Below are positions 25,553-34,148 of a DNA stretch of 64,000 nucleotides, piece by piece; the first letter of the stretch is position 1; each line of letters opens with the position of its first letter. Under the pieces are notes generated by a model that saw nothing but the letters and a program-made list of their open reading frames with translations, was not told where the DNA came from and searched no databases. The stretch comes from an uncultured Pelagibacteraceae bacterium (lineage in GTDB: Bacteria > Pseudomonadota > Alphaproteobacteria > Pelagibacterales > Pelagibacteraceae): the NCBI GenBank assembly GCA_902520335.1, contig CABYNS010000001.1, forward strand, positions 1 through 64,000, given 5' to 3'. The translations under genes and the position numbers were made by a program.

Positions 25553-26216
25553 ATTAAAATCTAGTGGGACAACTGGACCAAAAAAAAAGATTTATCAGTC
25601 ACCAGAAAAATTAAAAAGTGCAAATAAAATTGCACGAGAGTGCCAAAAAATTTCTTCCAAAAGTAAAATTTATACTATTTGTAAAATGGAACATGCGGGT
25701 GGTCTATTAGCACAAACACTTCCTGCTTTTGAGGTGGGTGCTGAAATAAAAATTGAAAAGTTTAACGCTTTTAATTTTTGTAAAAAAATAAGAAACTTTA
25801 CACATACACACATTACTCCTGATCATGGCAAAGCCATCTCTCTTACTAAATCGTTCAAAAGTTTAGATCTAAATGGTATTTGGGTGACATGTGGTAGTGA
25901 ACCTGTAGAATGGGATTTAATAATTAATTTTGTCGAAAGAGGTTGTAACTTCATGGTAAATTGGGGTATGACAGAAATCGGTCCATGTGCGATTAATACA
26001 ACGTTTAAAAATACAGAAAAAGTTTTAGAATATAAAAAAAGATCTATCGAAGGAACTCTAATGGGAGACAATTTATATTGTGATACAAAACTTGAAGACG
26101 GCACACTCCATGTAAAAGGAGATATAAGTGTGTTTGGAAATAATTGGTTTAATACAAAAGATAAAGTAAAAAAAAATAATAACAATGAATTTTATATTCA
26201 AGGGAGAGCGGAGTAA
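25506..26216 (+). CDS. minimal adenylate-forming (ANL superfamily) domain protein
   Basis: A 236-residue protein that matches only the central core of acyl-CoA synthetases. It begins just before the phosphate loop (KSSGTTGPKKK, 18-28), contains the A5-type motif NWGMTEIGPC (152-161) and the NTKD segment (216-219, the place of the usual TGD), and ends exactly at the hinge GRAE. The N-terminal third and the C-terminal lid with the catalytic Lys are missing. The start could be the ATG at 25506 or later, since the first residues overlap the preceding gene. Co-transcribed with the SDR. It may need a partner, or may have lost adenylation activity. Confidence 0.7.
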   Translation: MEQKNSLAQILRKGIELKSSGTTGPKKKIYQSPEKLKSANKIARECQKISSKSKIYTICKMEHAGGLLAQTLPAFEVGAEIKIEKFNAFNFCKKIRNFTHTHITPDHGKAISLTKSFKSLDLNGIWVTCGSEPVEWDLIINFVERGCNFMVNWGMTEIGPCAINTTFKNTEKVLEYKKRSIEGTLMGDNLYCDTKLEDGTLHVKGDISVFGNNWFNTKDKVKKNNNNEFYIQGRAE

Positions 26217-26219
26217 AAA

Positions 26220-27284
26220 CTGAGAACCGTAATTAAAATAATTTTTTTTCTTATAATCAGTATTTCAGCTGCGCAATCTGAAAACTTTAAATTTCAAAAG
26301 TTAATCGATTTAAACAGCCCTTGGGGTTCAACTTTTATTAATAATAAAGAGTTATTGATCACAGAGAAAAGCGGATCAATCAAATTAATCAATCTTAACA
26401 CAAAAAAAATTTCTAATATTAATCATAACCTTAATTTTTTAGAGCATGGCCAAGGTGGTTTGTTAGATGTTCTTTATAAAAACAATTTTGTATATATTTC
26501 ATATGCGGAAAATAGGGGTGATGGAAAAACAAGCACTTCAATAGCAAAATCAAAATTTAACAAAAAAGATTTTATCTTTAAAAATATTTTTCAAGCAAAT
26601 CCGCCTATCAACTCTGGATATCATTTTGGATCACGATTAGCTATAAAAGATGATTTTCTGTTTGCATCTGCTGGTGAAAGAGGAGAGGGTATGATTGCAC
26701 AAGATCCTACTAAACATCCTGGCAGTATTATTAGAATAAATATTGATGGTAGTATCCCAAAAGATAATCCAAAATTTCAGGGTAAATCAGACTGGCTTCC
26801 AGAAATTTATCAAATCGGAATTAGAAATCCTCAAGGTTTAACCTTATCTCCATTTGATGGAAAAATTTATATGAGTAATCATGGAGCACGAGGGGGTGAT
26901 TGGTTTGGTGAAGCCAAAAAAGGTGAAAATTATGGATGGAAGATTTTAGGATGGGGTGGAACAAACTATTCGGGCATTCCAATTGGGCCTAAATGGAAAC
27001 CAGGATTTACAAAAGCTATACATTATTGGGTTCCATCTATCGCTACAAGCGCGATAACAATCTATAAAGGTAAAGAATTTAATGAGTGGAATGGACATGC
27101 TTTGATTACTTCACTAAAAGATAAGTCTTTAAGAAAATTAATATTTGATGACACTTCGAATGTGAAGGAAGATATTATTTTTAAGGATAAAATTGGAAGA
27201 ATAAGAGATATTCAAGTACATCCAAGTAACGGGAAAATTTACTTTTTAGGTGCAGATGCTCTTTGGTTAATGGAGAAAAAATAG
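26220..27284 (+). CDS. PQQ-dependent soluble sugar/aldose dehydrogenase-like protein, apparent CTG start
   Basis: A six-bladed beta-propeller of the PQQ sugar dehydrogenase (YliI/Asd) family: SPWGSTFI, SGYHFGSRLAI, GIRNPQGLTLSPFDGKIYMSNHGARGGDW, KKGENYGWK. Homology to the family starts well before any ATG, TTG or GTG that would give a complete domain. An in-frame stop sits at 26214-26216, and the only sensible start giving a Sec signal (LRTVIKIIFFLIISISAAQS) is CTG at 26220, with a GGAG 7 bp upstream; an ATT at 26232 is the alternative. That gives 354 residues. It would oxidise sugars in the periplasm. Confidence 0.85.
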   Translation: MRTVIKIIFFLIISISAAQSENFKFQKLIDLNSPWGSTFINNKELLITEKSGSIKLINLNTKKISNINHNLNFLEHGQGGLLDVLYKNNFVYISYAENRGDGKTSTSIAKSKFNKKDFIFKNIFQANPPINSGYHFGSRLAIKDDFLFASAGERGEGMIAQDPTKHPGSIIRINIDGSIPKDNPKFQGKSDWLPEIYQIGIRNPQGLTLSPFDGKIYMSNHGARGGDWFGEAKKGENYGWKILGWGGTNYSGIPIGPKWKPGFTKAIHYWVPSIATSAITIYKGKEFNEWNGHALITSLKDKSLRKLIFDDTSNVKEDIIFKDKIGRIRDIQVHPSNGKIYFLGADALWLMEKK

Positions 27285-27341
27285 TTTTTTTAGATACAAC
27301 TAATTAATTAATTCTATTAAAACTTTGGTCTAAATAAATTT

Positions 27342-28238
27342 ATGAATTGGGTTATCTTTACAGTTTTAGCAGCTTTTTTTCAAAATTTAAGAACGTCGTT
27401 ACAGAAAAGATTAAATAAGAATCTATCATTAGTTGCGTCAGCATATGTAAGGTTTGCTTTTGCGTTACCATTTGCGTTTATAATATTTTTTATTAATTTT
27501 CGTAGTTTAGATATAGTTCAAATAATTTTAGATCAAAATAATTTTATTTACTACACTTTCCTAGGGGCAATTTTTCAGGTCATATTCACATTACTATTGT
27601 TGTATCTTTTCAAATTTTCAAATTTCGTTGTGGGAACGTCTTTAAGTAAAACAGAGGTTATACAAATAGCTATATTCGAATATATTATACTTAAAGATAA
27701 ATTAAATTTATTTGGAATTATTGGAATAATAGTCGCCACTATAGGTGTAATTGTTATAACAATTAAAGATGTAAAATTATTTTTTAGAAATTTTTTTTCA
27801 AAAGTTACACTTATAGGATTAACAACAGGTCTGATTTTAGGTTTGAGTGTTGTTTATTTTAGAGCAGCAGCATTATCACTTGAAAATTTTTCATCAAATT
27901 TTGATAAGGCAATTACAACTTTATTTTTTGGTTTGTTTATCCAAACTGCAGTAGTAACGACTTATCTTTTGACTTTTGAAAAATCAGAATTTAAAAAATT
28001 TTATCAAAATAAAGTTGAAATTTGTTTAACAGGATTAGCTGGCTTTTTAGCAACATTATCATGGTTTTTTGCATTTACTTTAATTCAAGCCTCTTTTGTT
28101 AGAGCAGTTGGTCAAATTGAAATACTTTTTAGTTATATGTCGTCAAAATATCTTTTTAAGGAAAAAATAACTTTTATAGAAATTATGGGTATTATAATAT
28201 TTATTTCTGGGGCAACATTATTACTACTAACAAAGTAA
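27342..28238 (+). CDS. DMT/EamA-family permease
   Basis: A 298-residue protein with about ten hydrophobic segments in two repeats, as expected for EamA transporters. VASAYVRFAFALPFAF and GTSLSKTEVIQIAIFEYIILKDKL mark the first repeat, ASFVRAVGQIEILFSYMSSKYLFKEKI the second. It transports an unknown small metabolite across the inner membrane. It is convergent with the SHOCT gene, 1 bp apart, and stands 57 bp after the PQQ dehydrogenase. Confidence 0.88.
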   Translation: MNWVIFTVLAAFFQNLRTSLQKRLNKNLSLVASAYVRFAFALPFAFIIFFINFRSLDIVQIILDQNNFIYYTFLGAIFQVIFTLLLLYLFKFSNFVVGTSLSKTEVIQIAIFEYIILKDKLNLFGIIGIIVATIGVIVITIKDVKLFFRNFFSKVTLIGLTTGLILGLSVVYFRAAALSLENFSSNFDKAITTLFFGLFIQTAVVTTYLLTFEKSEFKKFYQNKVEICLTGLAGFLATLSWFFAFTLIQASFVRAVGQIEILFSYMSSKYLFKEKITFIEIMGIIIFISGATLLLLTK

Positions 28239-28239
28239 T

Positions 28240-28506
28240 TTAATTATTCAGTAATTTATTTTTAGCCTTTTCAAACTCTTCTTGTGTCAAAACTCCAGAA
28301 TCTTTTAATTTGTTAAGTTTTTCAAGCTCATCACTTAAAGACTGTTCATCACCAAGTTGATCATGGGAAATGTTGTCTTCATTACCATCCTTTACTTTTC
28401 GATTAGCTTCTTTAGCGCTAAAACCGCTCATGATGGCTGTGCCACCCAAATATAAAACAAAAAGGAAAATTGGAATTACTAATCCAAAAAAAATTAATTT
28501 TTCCAT
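28240..28506 (-). CDS. membrane-anchored SHOCT-domain protein
   Basis: An 88-residue protein with one N-terminal membrane helix (about 3-26) and a C-terminal SHOCT motif (LNKLKDSGVLTQEEFEKAKNKLLNN, residues about 64-88). SHOCT is a short helical oligomerisation or targeting motif of unclear role. The middle is acidic. It lies 3 bp downstream of another small membrane protein and belongs to the folD-yggT-mscS minus-strand run. Confidence 0.78.
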   Translation of the reverse strand: MEKLIFFGLVIPIFLFVLYLGGTAIMSGFSAKEANRKVKDGNEDNISHDQLGDEQSLSDELEKLNKLKDSGVLTQEEFEKAKNKLLNN

Positions 28507-28509
28507 AAT

Positions 28510-28719
28510 CTAATCATCATCCTCTTCCTCTTCTCGCCAATTTTTTTCATACATTAACCAAGCAGCATATATAACTGAAAATGTTCCAACAATCATACCA
28601 TAATCAAAACCCGTTTGTTGATCATATAAGTACCACCCCAATTGGGTTGCTCCGATAGTTGGAACTGTTAAAATTAAGAATACTATTGCAATTCTATAAG
28701 GATATTTAGGTTTCTTCAC
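28510..28719 (-). CDS. small two-helix membrane protein with acidic tail
   Basis: The reading frame is open from 28803, but that part lies within folD. The sensible start is GTG at 28717-28719 (VKKPKYPYRIAI), with TTG at 28734 as an alternative, giving about 69 residues. There are two hydrophobic segments (YRIAIVFLILTVPTIGA and GMIVGTFSVIYAAWLMY) and a strongly acidic end, REEEEDDD. No family is recognised. It is co-directional with folD, downstream of it. Confidence 0.6.
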   Translation of the reverse strand: MKKPKYPYRIAIVFLILTVPTIGATQLGWYLYDQQTGFDYGMIVGTFSVIYAAWLMYEKNWREEEEDDD

Positions 28720-28754
28720 ACCATAAAGTATCAAAAAATTAATAAGTTGTAACT

Positions 28755-29600
28755 TTAAAGTTGCGATCTTTTGAAACACTCTACAGTATTTTTTAATAAA
28801 CATGCAATTGTCATTGGGCCCACACCACCTGGAACTGGCGTTAAAGCTTTAGCACTTTTTGAAACTTCATTAAAGGCAACATCTCCAACAATGCCCTTAT
28901 CTGTTTTGTTGATTCCTACATCAATTACTGTTGCATCTTTTTTTACCCAGTCTCCTTTAATAAGCTCGGGTATACCAACGGCTGCAACAAGGATATCCGC
29001 TTCCAAACATTCAGCTTTGAGATCTTTTGTTTTTGAGTGAGTAATTGTCACTGTACAGTTTTCTTTCAAAAGTAATTGTGTCATTGGTTTTCCATTCAAA
29101 TTTGATCTGCCTACTATTACTGCTTTTTTTCCACTTAAGTTTGGCTCAATTTTTTTAATTAAAAGATAACATCCTAAAGGAGTGCACGGTACAGAACTTT
29201 CGTAACCTGAGGAAAGATTACCAACATTCATAGGATGAAATCCATCAACGTCTTTAGATGGATGAATAGCCTCAATAATTTTTTGTTTATCGATATGTTT
29301 CGGCAAAGGTAACTGAACTAAAATACCTGAAACGCTTTTATCTTTATTTAGATCATTAATCTTGTTCAAAATAACTTTTTCTTCTACAGAGTCTGGGTAT
29401 TTAATTACATCAGACTTTAAACCAACCTCTTTTGCGGATTTCTCTTTGTTCCTTACATATATTTGACTAGGGGTAAGATCTCCAATCAATATCACCGTTA
29501 AACCTGGTACTTTATTATACTTATTTTTTAATTCAGCTACCTCTTGTTTAAGTTCTTCTCTTAACTCAGCTGCTGCTTTTTTTCCGTCTATTAGAATCAT
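28755..29600 (-). CDS. folD: bifunctional methylene-THF dehydrogenase/methenyl-THF cyclohydrolase
   Basis: A 281-residue enzyme starting MILIDGKKAAAEL; an upstream in-frame ATG at 29657 would lie inside yggT and adds 19 atypical residues. Family motifs are YVRNKEKSAKEVGL, SGILVQLPLPKHI, DVDGFHPMNVG, CTPLGC, GRSNLNGKPM and the terminal PVPGGVGPMTIACL. The catalytic Lys lies in the YVRNKEKSAKEVG region. It provides one-carbon units in the cytoplasm. It is preceded by yggT (5 bp gap). Confidence 0.95.
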   Translation of the reverse strand: MILIDGKKAAAELREELKQEVAELKNKYNKVPGLTVILIGDLTPSQIYVRNKEKSAKEVGLKSDVIKYPDSVEEKVILNKINDLNKDKSVSGILVQLPLPKHIDKQKIIEAIHPSKDVDGFHPMNVGNLSSGYESSVPCTPLGCYLLIKKIEPNLSGKKAVIVGRSNLNGKPMTQLLLKENCTVTITHSKTKDLKAECLEADILVAAVGIPELIKGDWVKKDATVIDVGINKTDKGIVGDVAFNEVSKSAKALTPVPGGVGPMTIACLLKNTVECFKRSQL

Positions 29601-29605
29601 AAGTT

Positions 29606-29896
29606 TTAAAAAATTAAAGGTGCAATGTAGAGTTTCATACACATTTCTATAAACCAAATCAATAGAAGTAATATAATGGGTGAGATATCTAAGGATCCTA
29701 AATTAGGTAAAAAACGTCTTATTTTATTTAGTATAGGATCTGTTAAACGATATGTTAATTCTAAAATTGAATAAACAAATCTATTTTGTGTATTTAAAAC
29801 ATTAAAAGCAACCAACCAGCTTATAATTACATTCGCTATTACTACGTAGGAATAAAGCTTTAATATTTGTAAAGCTAGATAAAAAATGGCTATCAT
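29606..29896 (-). CDS. YggT family membrane protein
   Basis: A 96-residue protein with two YggT-type hydrophobic halves; the signature VVIANVIISWLVAFNV, YRLTDPILNKIRRFLPNLGSLDISPIILLLLIWF is clear. The family is linked to envelope integrity and osmotic shock but has no defined activity. It overlaps mscS by 4 bp and precedes folD, an order that is compatible with an osmotic-stress link to the channel gene. Confidence 0.9.
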   Translation of the reverse strand: MIAIFYLALQILKLYSYVVIANVIISWLVAFNVLNTQNRFVYSILELTYRLTDPILNKIRRFLPNLGSLDISPIILLLLIWFIEMCMKLYIAPLIF

Positions 29897-30978
29897 TTTT
29901 TTTCTATATAAATAGAAGAACTTGGGAATGCAAAAGACGCTTTGTTTTTTTCAACAATCTTTTTGATACCAATTGCTAATTTTTCTTTTACCGATAACCA
30001 CTCGTTCCAACTGTCTGATTTAGTAAAACAACGAACATACATATCAATCGAACTATCAGAAAATTTGTCAACTCTAACTGCAATTCCTATGCTTGTATTA
30101 AAGTCTTCGCTTTTTTGAATGTGATCTTCAATTTCATTTCTTATCGTTTTTAATTGATCAACCGTGGTGTCGTATTGAAGAGTAATAATCCAACTTATTA
30201 ACCAATTTGAAGTTTCACTAACATTTACAACTGCATTTTCAGCAAATTGAAAGTTAGGAATAATTGCTAATGATTTATCAAATTTTCTTATTGTTGTTGA
30301 TCTGAATCCAATTTTTTCAACTATACCCTCTATAATTCCCTCTACTAATATCCAATCACCAATTTTAAATCTTTTTTCAACTAAAACTAAAATACCTGAA
30401 ATCAAATTTTTAAATAAATCTTGGGCACCTAAAGCTACTGCAACACCAAATAAACCAAGACCAGCAATAATTGGTCCTATCTTTATTCCCCAAAGTTCTA
30501 GTACAGCAGCTAGACCTAAAATAAAAATTAGTATTTTTAAGGATTTAATGATCCAACCAATTAACTCTCTTGTTAAAAGTTTATCAAGTCCACTTAAAAT
30601 ATAAGACACAGGTTCAATAATTTGATGTATCACCCAAAAGATTAAAATTGTTATTAAAGTTCTATTTATTGTGTCAACAACTTCTCTACCTTCAATTGAA
30701 AAAGTCATATAATAACTTGCTATAAAAAAACCCAAAACAATTGGTAAAAATCTTGCTGGTCCAATCAATGCAGACACAAAAGTATCATCTAATTTATTAG
30801 TCGTTCTTTTAGAAATTATCTCTAATTTTTTAATAATAAGTTTACTTATTAATCCTCTAAATATTAAAAAAATTAAAAATATTCCAATACCAATTAATAT
30901 TTGAAAAATATCTACTCCTAGAATCCCTCTGTTCCAGACTGATAAAAAGACTTCAGAAAAATTATTTATTATTTCCAT
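29893..30978 (-). CDS. MscS-family small-conductance mechanosensitive channel
   Basis: A 361-residue membrane protein. Four to five N-terminal hydrophobic segments lead to the pore helix region GPIIAGLGLFGVAVALGAQDLFKNLISGI, rich in Gly/Ala as in MscS TM3, then the beta domain (FKIGDWILVEGIIEGIVEKIGFRSTTIRKFD) and the alpha/beta C-terminal domain. It releases solutes on hypo-osmotic shock. Overlaps yggT by 4 bp, follows hemD by 2 bp. Confidence 0.92.
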   Translation of the reverse strand: MEIINNFSEVFLSVWNRGILGVDIFQILIGIGIFLIFLIFRGLISKLIIKKLEIISKRTTNKLDDTFVSALIGPARFLPIVLGFFIASYYMTFSIEGREVVDTINRTLITILIFWVIHQIIEPVSYILSGLDKLLTRELIGWIIKSLKILIFILGLAAVLELWGIKIGPIIAGLGLFGVAVALGAQDLFKNLISGILVLVEKRFKIGDWILVEGIIEGIVEKIGFRSTTIRKFDKSLAIIPNFQFAENAVVNVSETSNWLISWIITLQYDTTVDQLKTIRNEIEDHIQKSEDFNTSIGIAVRVDKFSDSSIDMYVRCFTKSDSWNEWLSVKEKLAIGIKKIVEKNKASFAFPSSSIYIEKK

Positions 30979-30980
30979 AA

Positions 30981-31679
30981 TTAAATTTTATATAACAAAA
31001 ATTCCTCTTCTCCAGGATTAAAAAGAAATATCTTTTTCCACTTAATTTCATTTAATTTAGCTGATGTTTTTTCGCCTATACACATCAAATTAGTACTCAT
31101 CCAAAGACTTTCTAGCTGATTAAATTTTATAAACTTTAAAAGACTTGATGCGCTATTTTGTGAATAAACGTAAACCATATCAGGCATATCAAGTTTTAAC
31201 TTATTGATAAAATCATTATCAAATTTTTCATTATGTACAGTTTCATAGTTTATCAACCTCTTAACTTCATATCCCTCATTTTGCAGTTGATTATCAAGAT
31301 CCACTGAAATGTTTTCTCCACTTACATAAATTAATTTACCTTCTGTCTTATCAAAATTCTGTAATATTAATTCTTTTAAATTAAGAACATTTCCTTCTGC
31401 AGTAATTGTATTAGAAAAACCTTGACCTCTTGCTTCTTTTTCTGTTGCATTTCCTACACAAAAACATTTTATGTTTTTATCTAACCCATTTGAATTTAAA
31501 AATCTTACTGCATTAGAGCTTGTGAAAATAATACCTTTAAATTCTAAAAGATTTATTTTTTCATGAAGAATTTTTTTAATAGATAATAAAGGTAGATGTG
31601 AAACTTTATGACCAAGAGACTGAAACTTAATGATCATTTCAGAACAATCTTCTAGAGGTCTAGTTAATAAGATATGCAT
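30981..31679 (-). CDS. hemD: uroporphyrinogen-III synthase
   Basis: A 232-residue protein with the two-domain pattern of HemD: LLTRPLEDCSEM at the start, GIIFTSSNAVRFL near residue 55, KLIYVSGENISVDL and MVYVYSQNSASSLLKF, the last being the usual F-T-S-x-x-x-A equivalent. It cyclises hydroxymethylbilane to uroporphyrinogen III. Sequence conservation in this family is low, but its position 1 bp after hemC makes the call firm. Confidence 0.87.
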   Translation of the reverse strand: MHILLTRPLEDCSEMIIKFQSLGHKVSHLPLLSIKKILHEKINLLEFKGIIFTSSNAVRFLNSNGLDKNIKCFCVGNATEKEARGQGFSNTITAEGNVLNLKELILQNFDKTEGKLIYVSGENISVDLDNQLQNEGYEVKRLINYETVHNEKFDNDFINKLKLDMPDMVYVYSQNSASSLLKFIKFNQLESLWMSTNLMCIGEKTSAKLNEIKWKKIFLFNPGEEEFLLYKI

Positions 31680-31680
31680 T

Positions 31681-32598
31681 TTATTTCTTATAAGAGTTAT
31701 TCGATTTTATTTTTAAAATTTGACCTATTTCATTTCCAAGTTCTCTAAAATTTTCTGAACTGTCAGATTTTTTTTCATAAAATCTTTGTGAGCCATCTAA
31801 TGAAAAAAGCTCTGCTTCGACTGTAATTTTGTTTTCATCTATTTTAGAATGAATTCCAACTGCTGTTTCACAATCCCCCTCTAAAATTTTTAGAATATTT
31901 CTTTCAGCATGTGCTCTTTTATAAGTCTCTTTATGATTAATCTTTTTTAACATTGAGATCATGTCTTCATCATTTACTCTACACTGTATAGCAATTATTC
32001 CTTGCCCTGCACTTGGAATTATTTCCTCAATAGAAAAAATTTCTGAAATTTTATCCTCTAATTTTAAGTACTTTATACCAGCATAAGATAAAATTATCGC
32101 ATCATACTCACCATCCATTAATTTTTTTATCCTAGTGTCAACATTCCCTCTTATAAGTTTACAATTAAAATCTGGTCTAATTTTTTTAATTTGAAATTGT
32201 CGTCTGTAAGAAGATGTTCCAATAACAGCATTCTTTTTTAAGTCTTTAAATTTTTTATTCCCATTAATTATTACGATTTCTCTCGCATCAGTTCTCTCAA
32301 GAAATGTATCTGTTAAAAGGCCATTGGTCTCAATTGCTGGCATGTCTTTTAGTGCATGAACTGCTATGTCTATATTATTTTTTTGGAGCTCTTGTTCAAT
32401 ACTACTTGAAAATAAACCTTTGCCACCAACATCAGATAATCTGGTGTCTTGTATCTCATCCCCTTTGGTAGAAATTTTTTCAATATTTATATCCTGGTCA
32501 GTAAAAATGGTTGCTTCAATAATTTTCTCTTTTACTTTTTGTGCATATAATAATGCTAACTTACTTCCTCGAGATCCAATTGTTATTTTCTTTTTCAT
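31681..32598 (-). CDS. hemC: porphobilinogen deaminase (hydroxymethylbilane synthase)
   Basis: A 305-residue enzyme. IGSRGSKLALLYA at the N-terminus, AVHALKDMP (79-87), the dipyrromethane cofactor Cys243 in EGDCETAVGIH and the Arg-rich GTSSYRRQFQI are all present. It polymerises four porphobilinogens. It is divergent from tsaD with a 55 bp gap and leads the hemC-hemD operon; hemE, hemH and hemJ are at the other end of the window. Confidence 0.96.
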   Translation of the reverse strand: MKKKITIGSRGSKLALLYAQKVKEKIIEATIFTDQDINIEKISTKGDEIQDTRLSDVGGKGLFSSSIEQELQKNNIDIAVHALKDMPAIETNGLLTDTFLERTDAREIVIINGNKKFKDLKKNAVIGTSSYRRQFQIKKIRPDFNCKLIRGNVDTRIKKLMDGEYDAIILSYAGIKYLKLEDKISEIFSIEEIIPSAGQGIIAIQCRVNDEDMISMLKKINHKETYKRAHAERNILKILEGDCETAVGIHSKIDENKITVEAELFSLDGSQRFYEKKSDSSENFRELGNEIGQILKIKSNNSYKK

Positions 32599-32653
32599 AA
32601 AAAAATCATTTCTTACTTGTATTGGGATTGTACAATTATTAAAAACTATTTGT

Positions 32654-33727
32654 ATGAATAAAAAGCCCTTAATTCTTGGAATAGAAACTAGTTGTGATGA
32701 AACTGCAGCATCTTTAATTTCAGAAAATGAGCGAGGAATACCAATAATTCTCTCTAATATTATTTCTAGCCAAACAGAAGTGCATAAAGAATTTGGTGGA
32801 GTTGTTCCTGAACTTGCTGCCCGATCCCATTTAGAAAAAATTGATTTGATTGTTCAAAAGGCTTTGGATGAAAGTGGAAAAAAAATAGACGAAATAGATG
32901 CAGTTGCTGCAACAGCCGGGCCGGGACTAGTTGTTTGTTTATCAGTTGGATTAAGTTTTGGTAAAACTTTCGCAAATTTAATTAAAAAACCATTTATTGC
33001 CATAAATCATTTAGAGGGCCACGCTTTAAGTCCAAAAATTAATTCAGGGTTGAATTACCCGTATTTATTTTTATTAATTTCAGGTGGACACTCACAATTT
33101 TTAAATGTTAAAGGACTTGGAAATTATAAAAGATTGGGCACTACTATAGATGATGCCTTAGGAGAAGCATTTGATAAAACTGCAAAATTATTAGGGATAG
33201 AATTTCCAGGAGGACCCAAAATTGAAGTTTTTGCTGATAAAGGAAATCCTGAAAGATATGAGCTACCAAAACCAATTATTAATAGAGGGGGGTGCAATCT
33301 GTCCTTTGCTGGTTTGAAGACAGCTGTCTTAAAAATATCAAAAAAAATAAAATCAGAACAAGATAGATTTGATTTGGCAGCTTCTTTTCAAAAAACTATA
33401 ATAGAAATCCTCTATAAGAAAACAAAAATTGCCTTTTTAGAGTTCGAAAAACAAAATAACTTGGGAAAAAAAATTTTTGTTGTCGCTGGTGGTGTTGCAG
33501 CTAACAAAAAAATTAGATTAATGTTAATTAATCTATGTAGAGAAAAAAGTTATGAAAGCATATTTCCTCCAATAGAACTATGTGGTGATAATGCTGCAAT
33601 GATAGGAATGGTAGGTTTAGAAAAATTTAAATTAAAACAATTCAATCATTTAAATTATCCAGCAAAACCAAGATGGCCATTAGATGAAAACGCTAATTTT
33701 TTAAAGGGAGCAGGAGTAAAATTATAA
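32654..33727 (+). CDS. tsaD: tRNA threonylcarbamoyladenosine transferase subunit
   Basis: A 357-residue ASKHA-fold protein starting MNKKPLILGIETSCDETA; a longer in-frame extension to 32366 is antisense to hemC and is not used. The iron-binding motif NHLEGHALSP has His119 and His123, and SGGHSQF, GRxGDDAxGEAFDK-like IDDALGEAFDKTAK and FAGLKTAV follow. TsaD completes N6-threonylcarbamoyladenosine at A37 of ANN-decoding tRNAs. Its stop overlaps the ATG of the EVE gene by one base. Confidence 0.96.
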   Translation: MNKKPLILGIETSCDETAASLISENERGIPIILSNIISSQTEVHKEFGGVVPELAARSHLEKIDLIVQKALDESGKKIDEIDAVAATAGPGLVVCLSVGLSFGKTFANLIKKPFIAINHLEGHALSPKINSGLNYPYLFLLISGGHSQFLNVKGLGNYKRLGTTIDDALGEAFDKTAKLLGIEFPGGPKIEVFADKGNPERYELPKPIINRGGCNLSFAGLKTAVLKISKKIKSEQDRFDLAASFQKTIIEILYKKTKIAFLEFEKQNNLGKKIFVVAGGVAANKKIRLMLINLCREKSYESIFPPIELCGDNAAMIGMVGLEKFKLKQFNHLNYPAKPRWPLDENANFLKGAGVKL

Positions 33728-34140
33728 TGCAATACTGGTTACTTAAATCAGAGCCTAACGTTTGGTCAATTGATCAACAAAAAAAAGCTGGTGAAAAAGG
33801 AGCACCCTGGGACGGTGTAAGAAACTATCAAGCAGCTAAGAATTTAAAAAATATGAAAAAGGGTGATCAATGTTTTTTTTATCACTCAAATATTGGAAAA
33901 GAAATTGTTGGAATAGTAGAAGTTGTGAAAGAACATTACATTGATAAAACAGACAAATCAGGAAGATTTGTTGCAGTGACTGTTAAATTTTTGAAAAAAC
34001 TTGATAATCCTGTATCTTTAGATGAGATTAAAAAAAACAAGGATTTAAGCCATTTATCTTTAATTAAACAAAGTAGATTATCTGTAATGCCTATTGACTC
34101 TAAAAGCTGGAAGCTTTTAAATAAAATGAGTAAATATTAA
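33727..34140 (+). CDS. EVE-domain protein
   Basis: A 137-residue single-domain protein with the EVE/PUA-like signature: [49 protein letters not shown] domains bind modified bases in DNA or RNA; the stand-alone form resembles human THYN1. The 1 bp overlap with tsaD, a tRNA-modification gene, is a common alphaproteobacterial arrangement and suggests an RNA-related role, which remains inference. Confidence 0.92.
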   Translation: MQYWLLKSEPNVWSIDQQKKAGEKGAPWDGVRNYQAAKNLKNMKKGDQCFFYHSNIGKEIVGIVEVVKEHYIDKTDKSGRFVAVTVKFLKKLDNPVSLDEIKKNKDLSHLSLIKQSRLSVMPIDSKSWKLLNKMSKY

Positions 34141-34148
34141 AAAAAAAT

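Noticed and set aside
25823-26185. Minus-strand open frame opposite the adenylation-domain gene
   Set aside because: It has no motif or plausible signal, and the plus-strand gene shows clear adenylation motifs.
32366-32653. N-terminal extension of tsaD
   Set aside because: The extension is antisense to hemC and lacks TsaD similarity; the family starts at the ATG at 32654.
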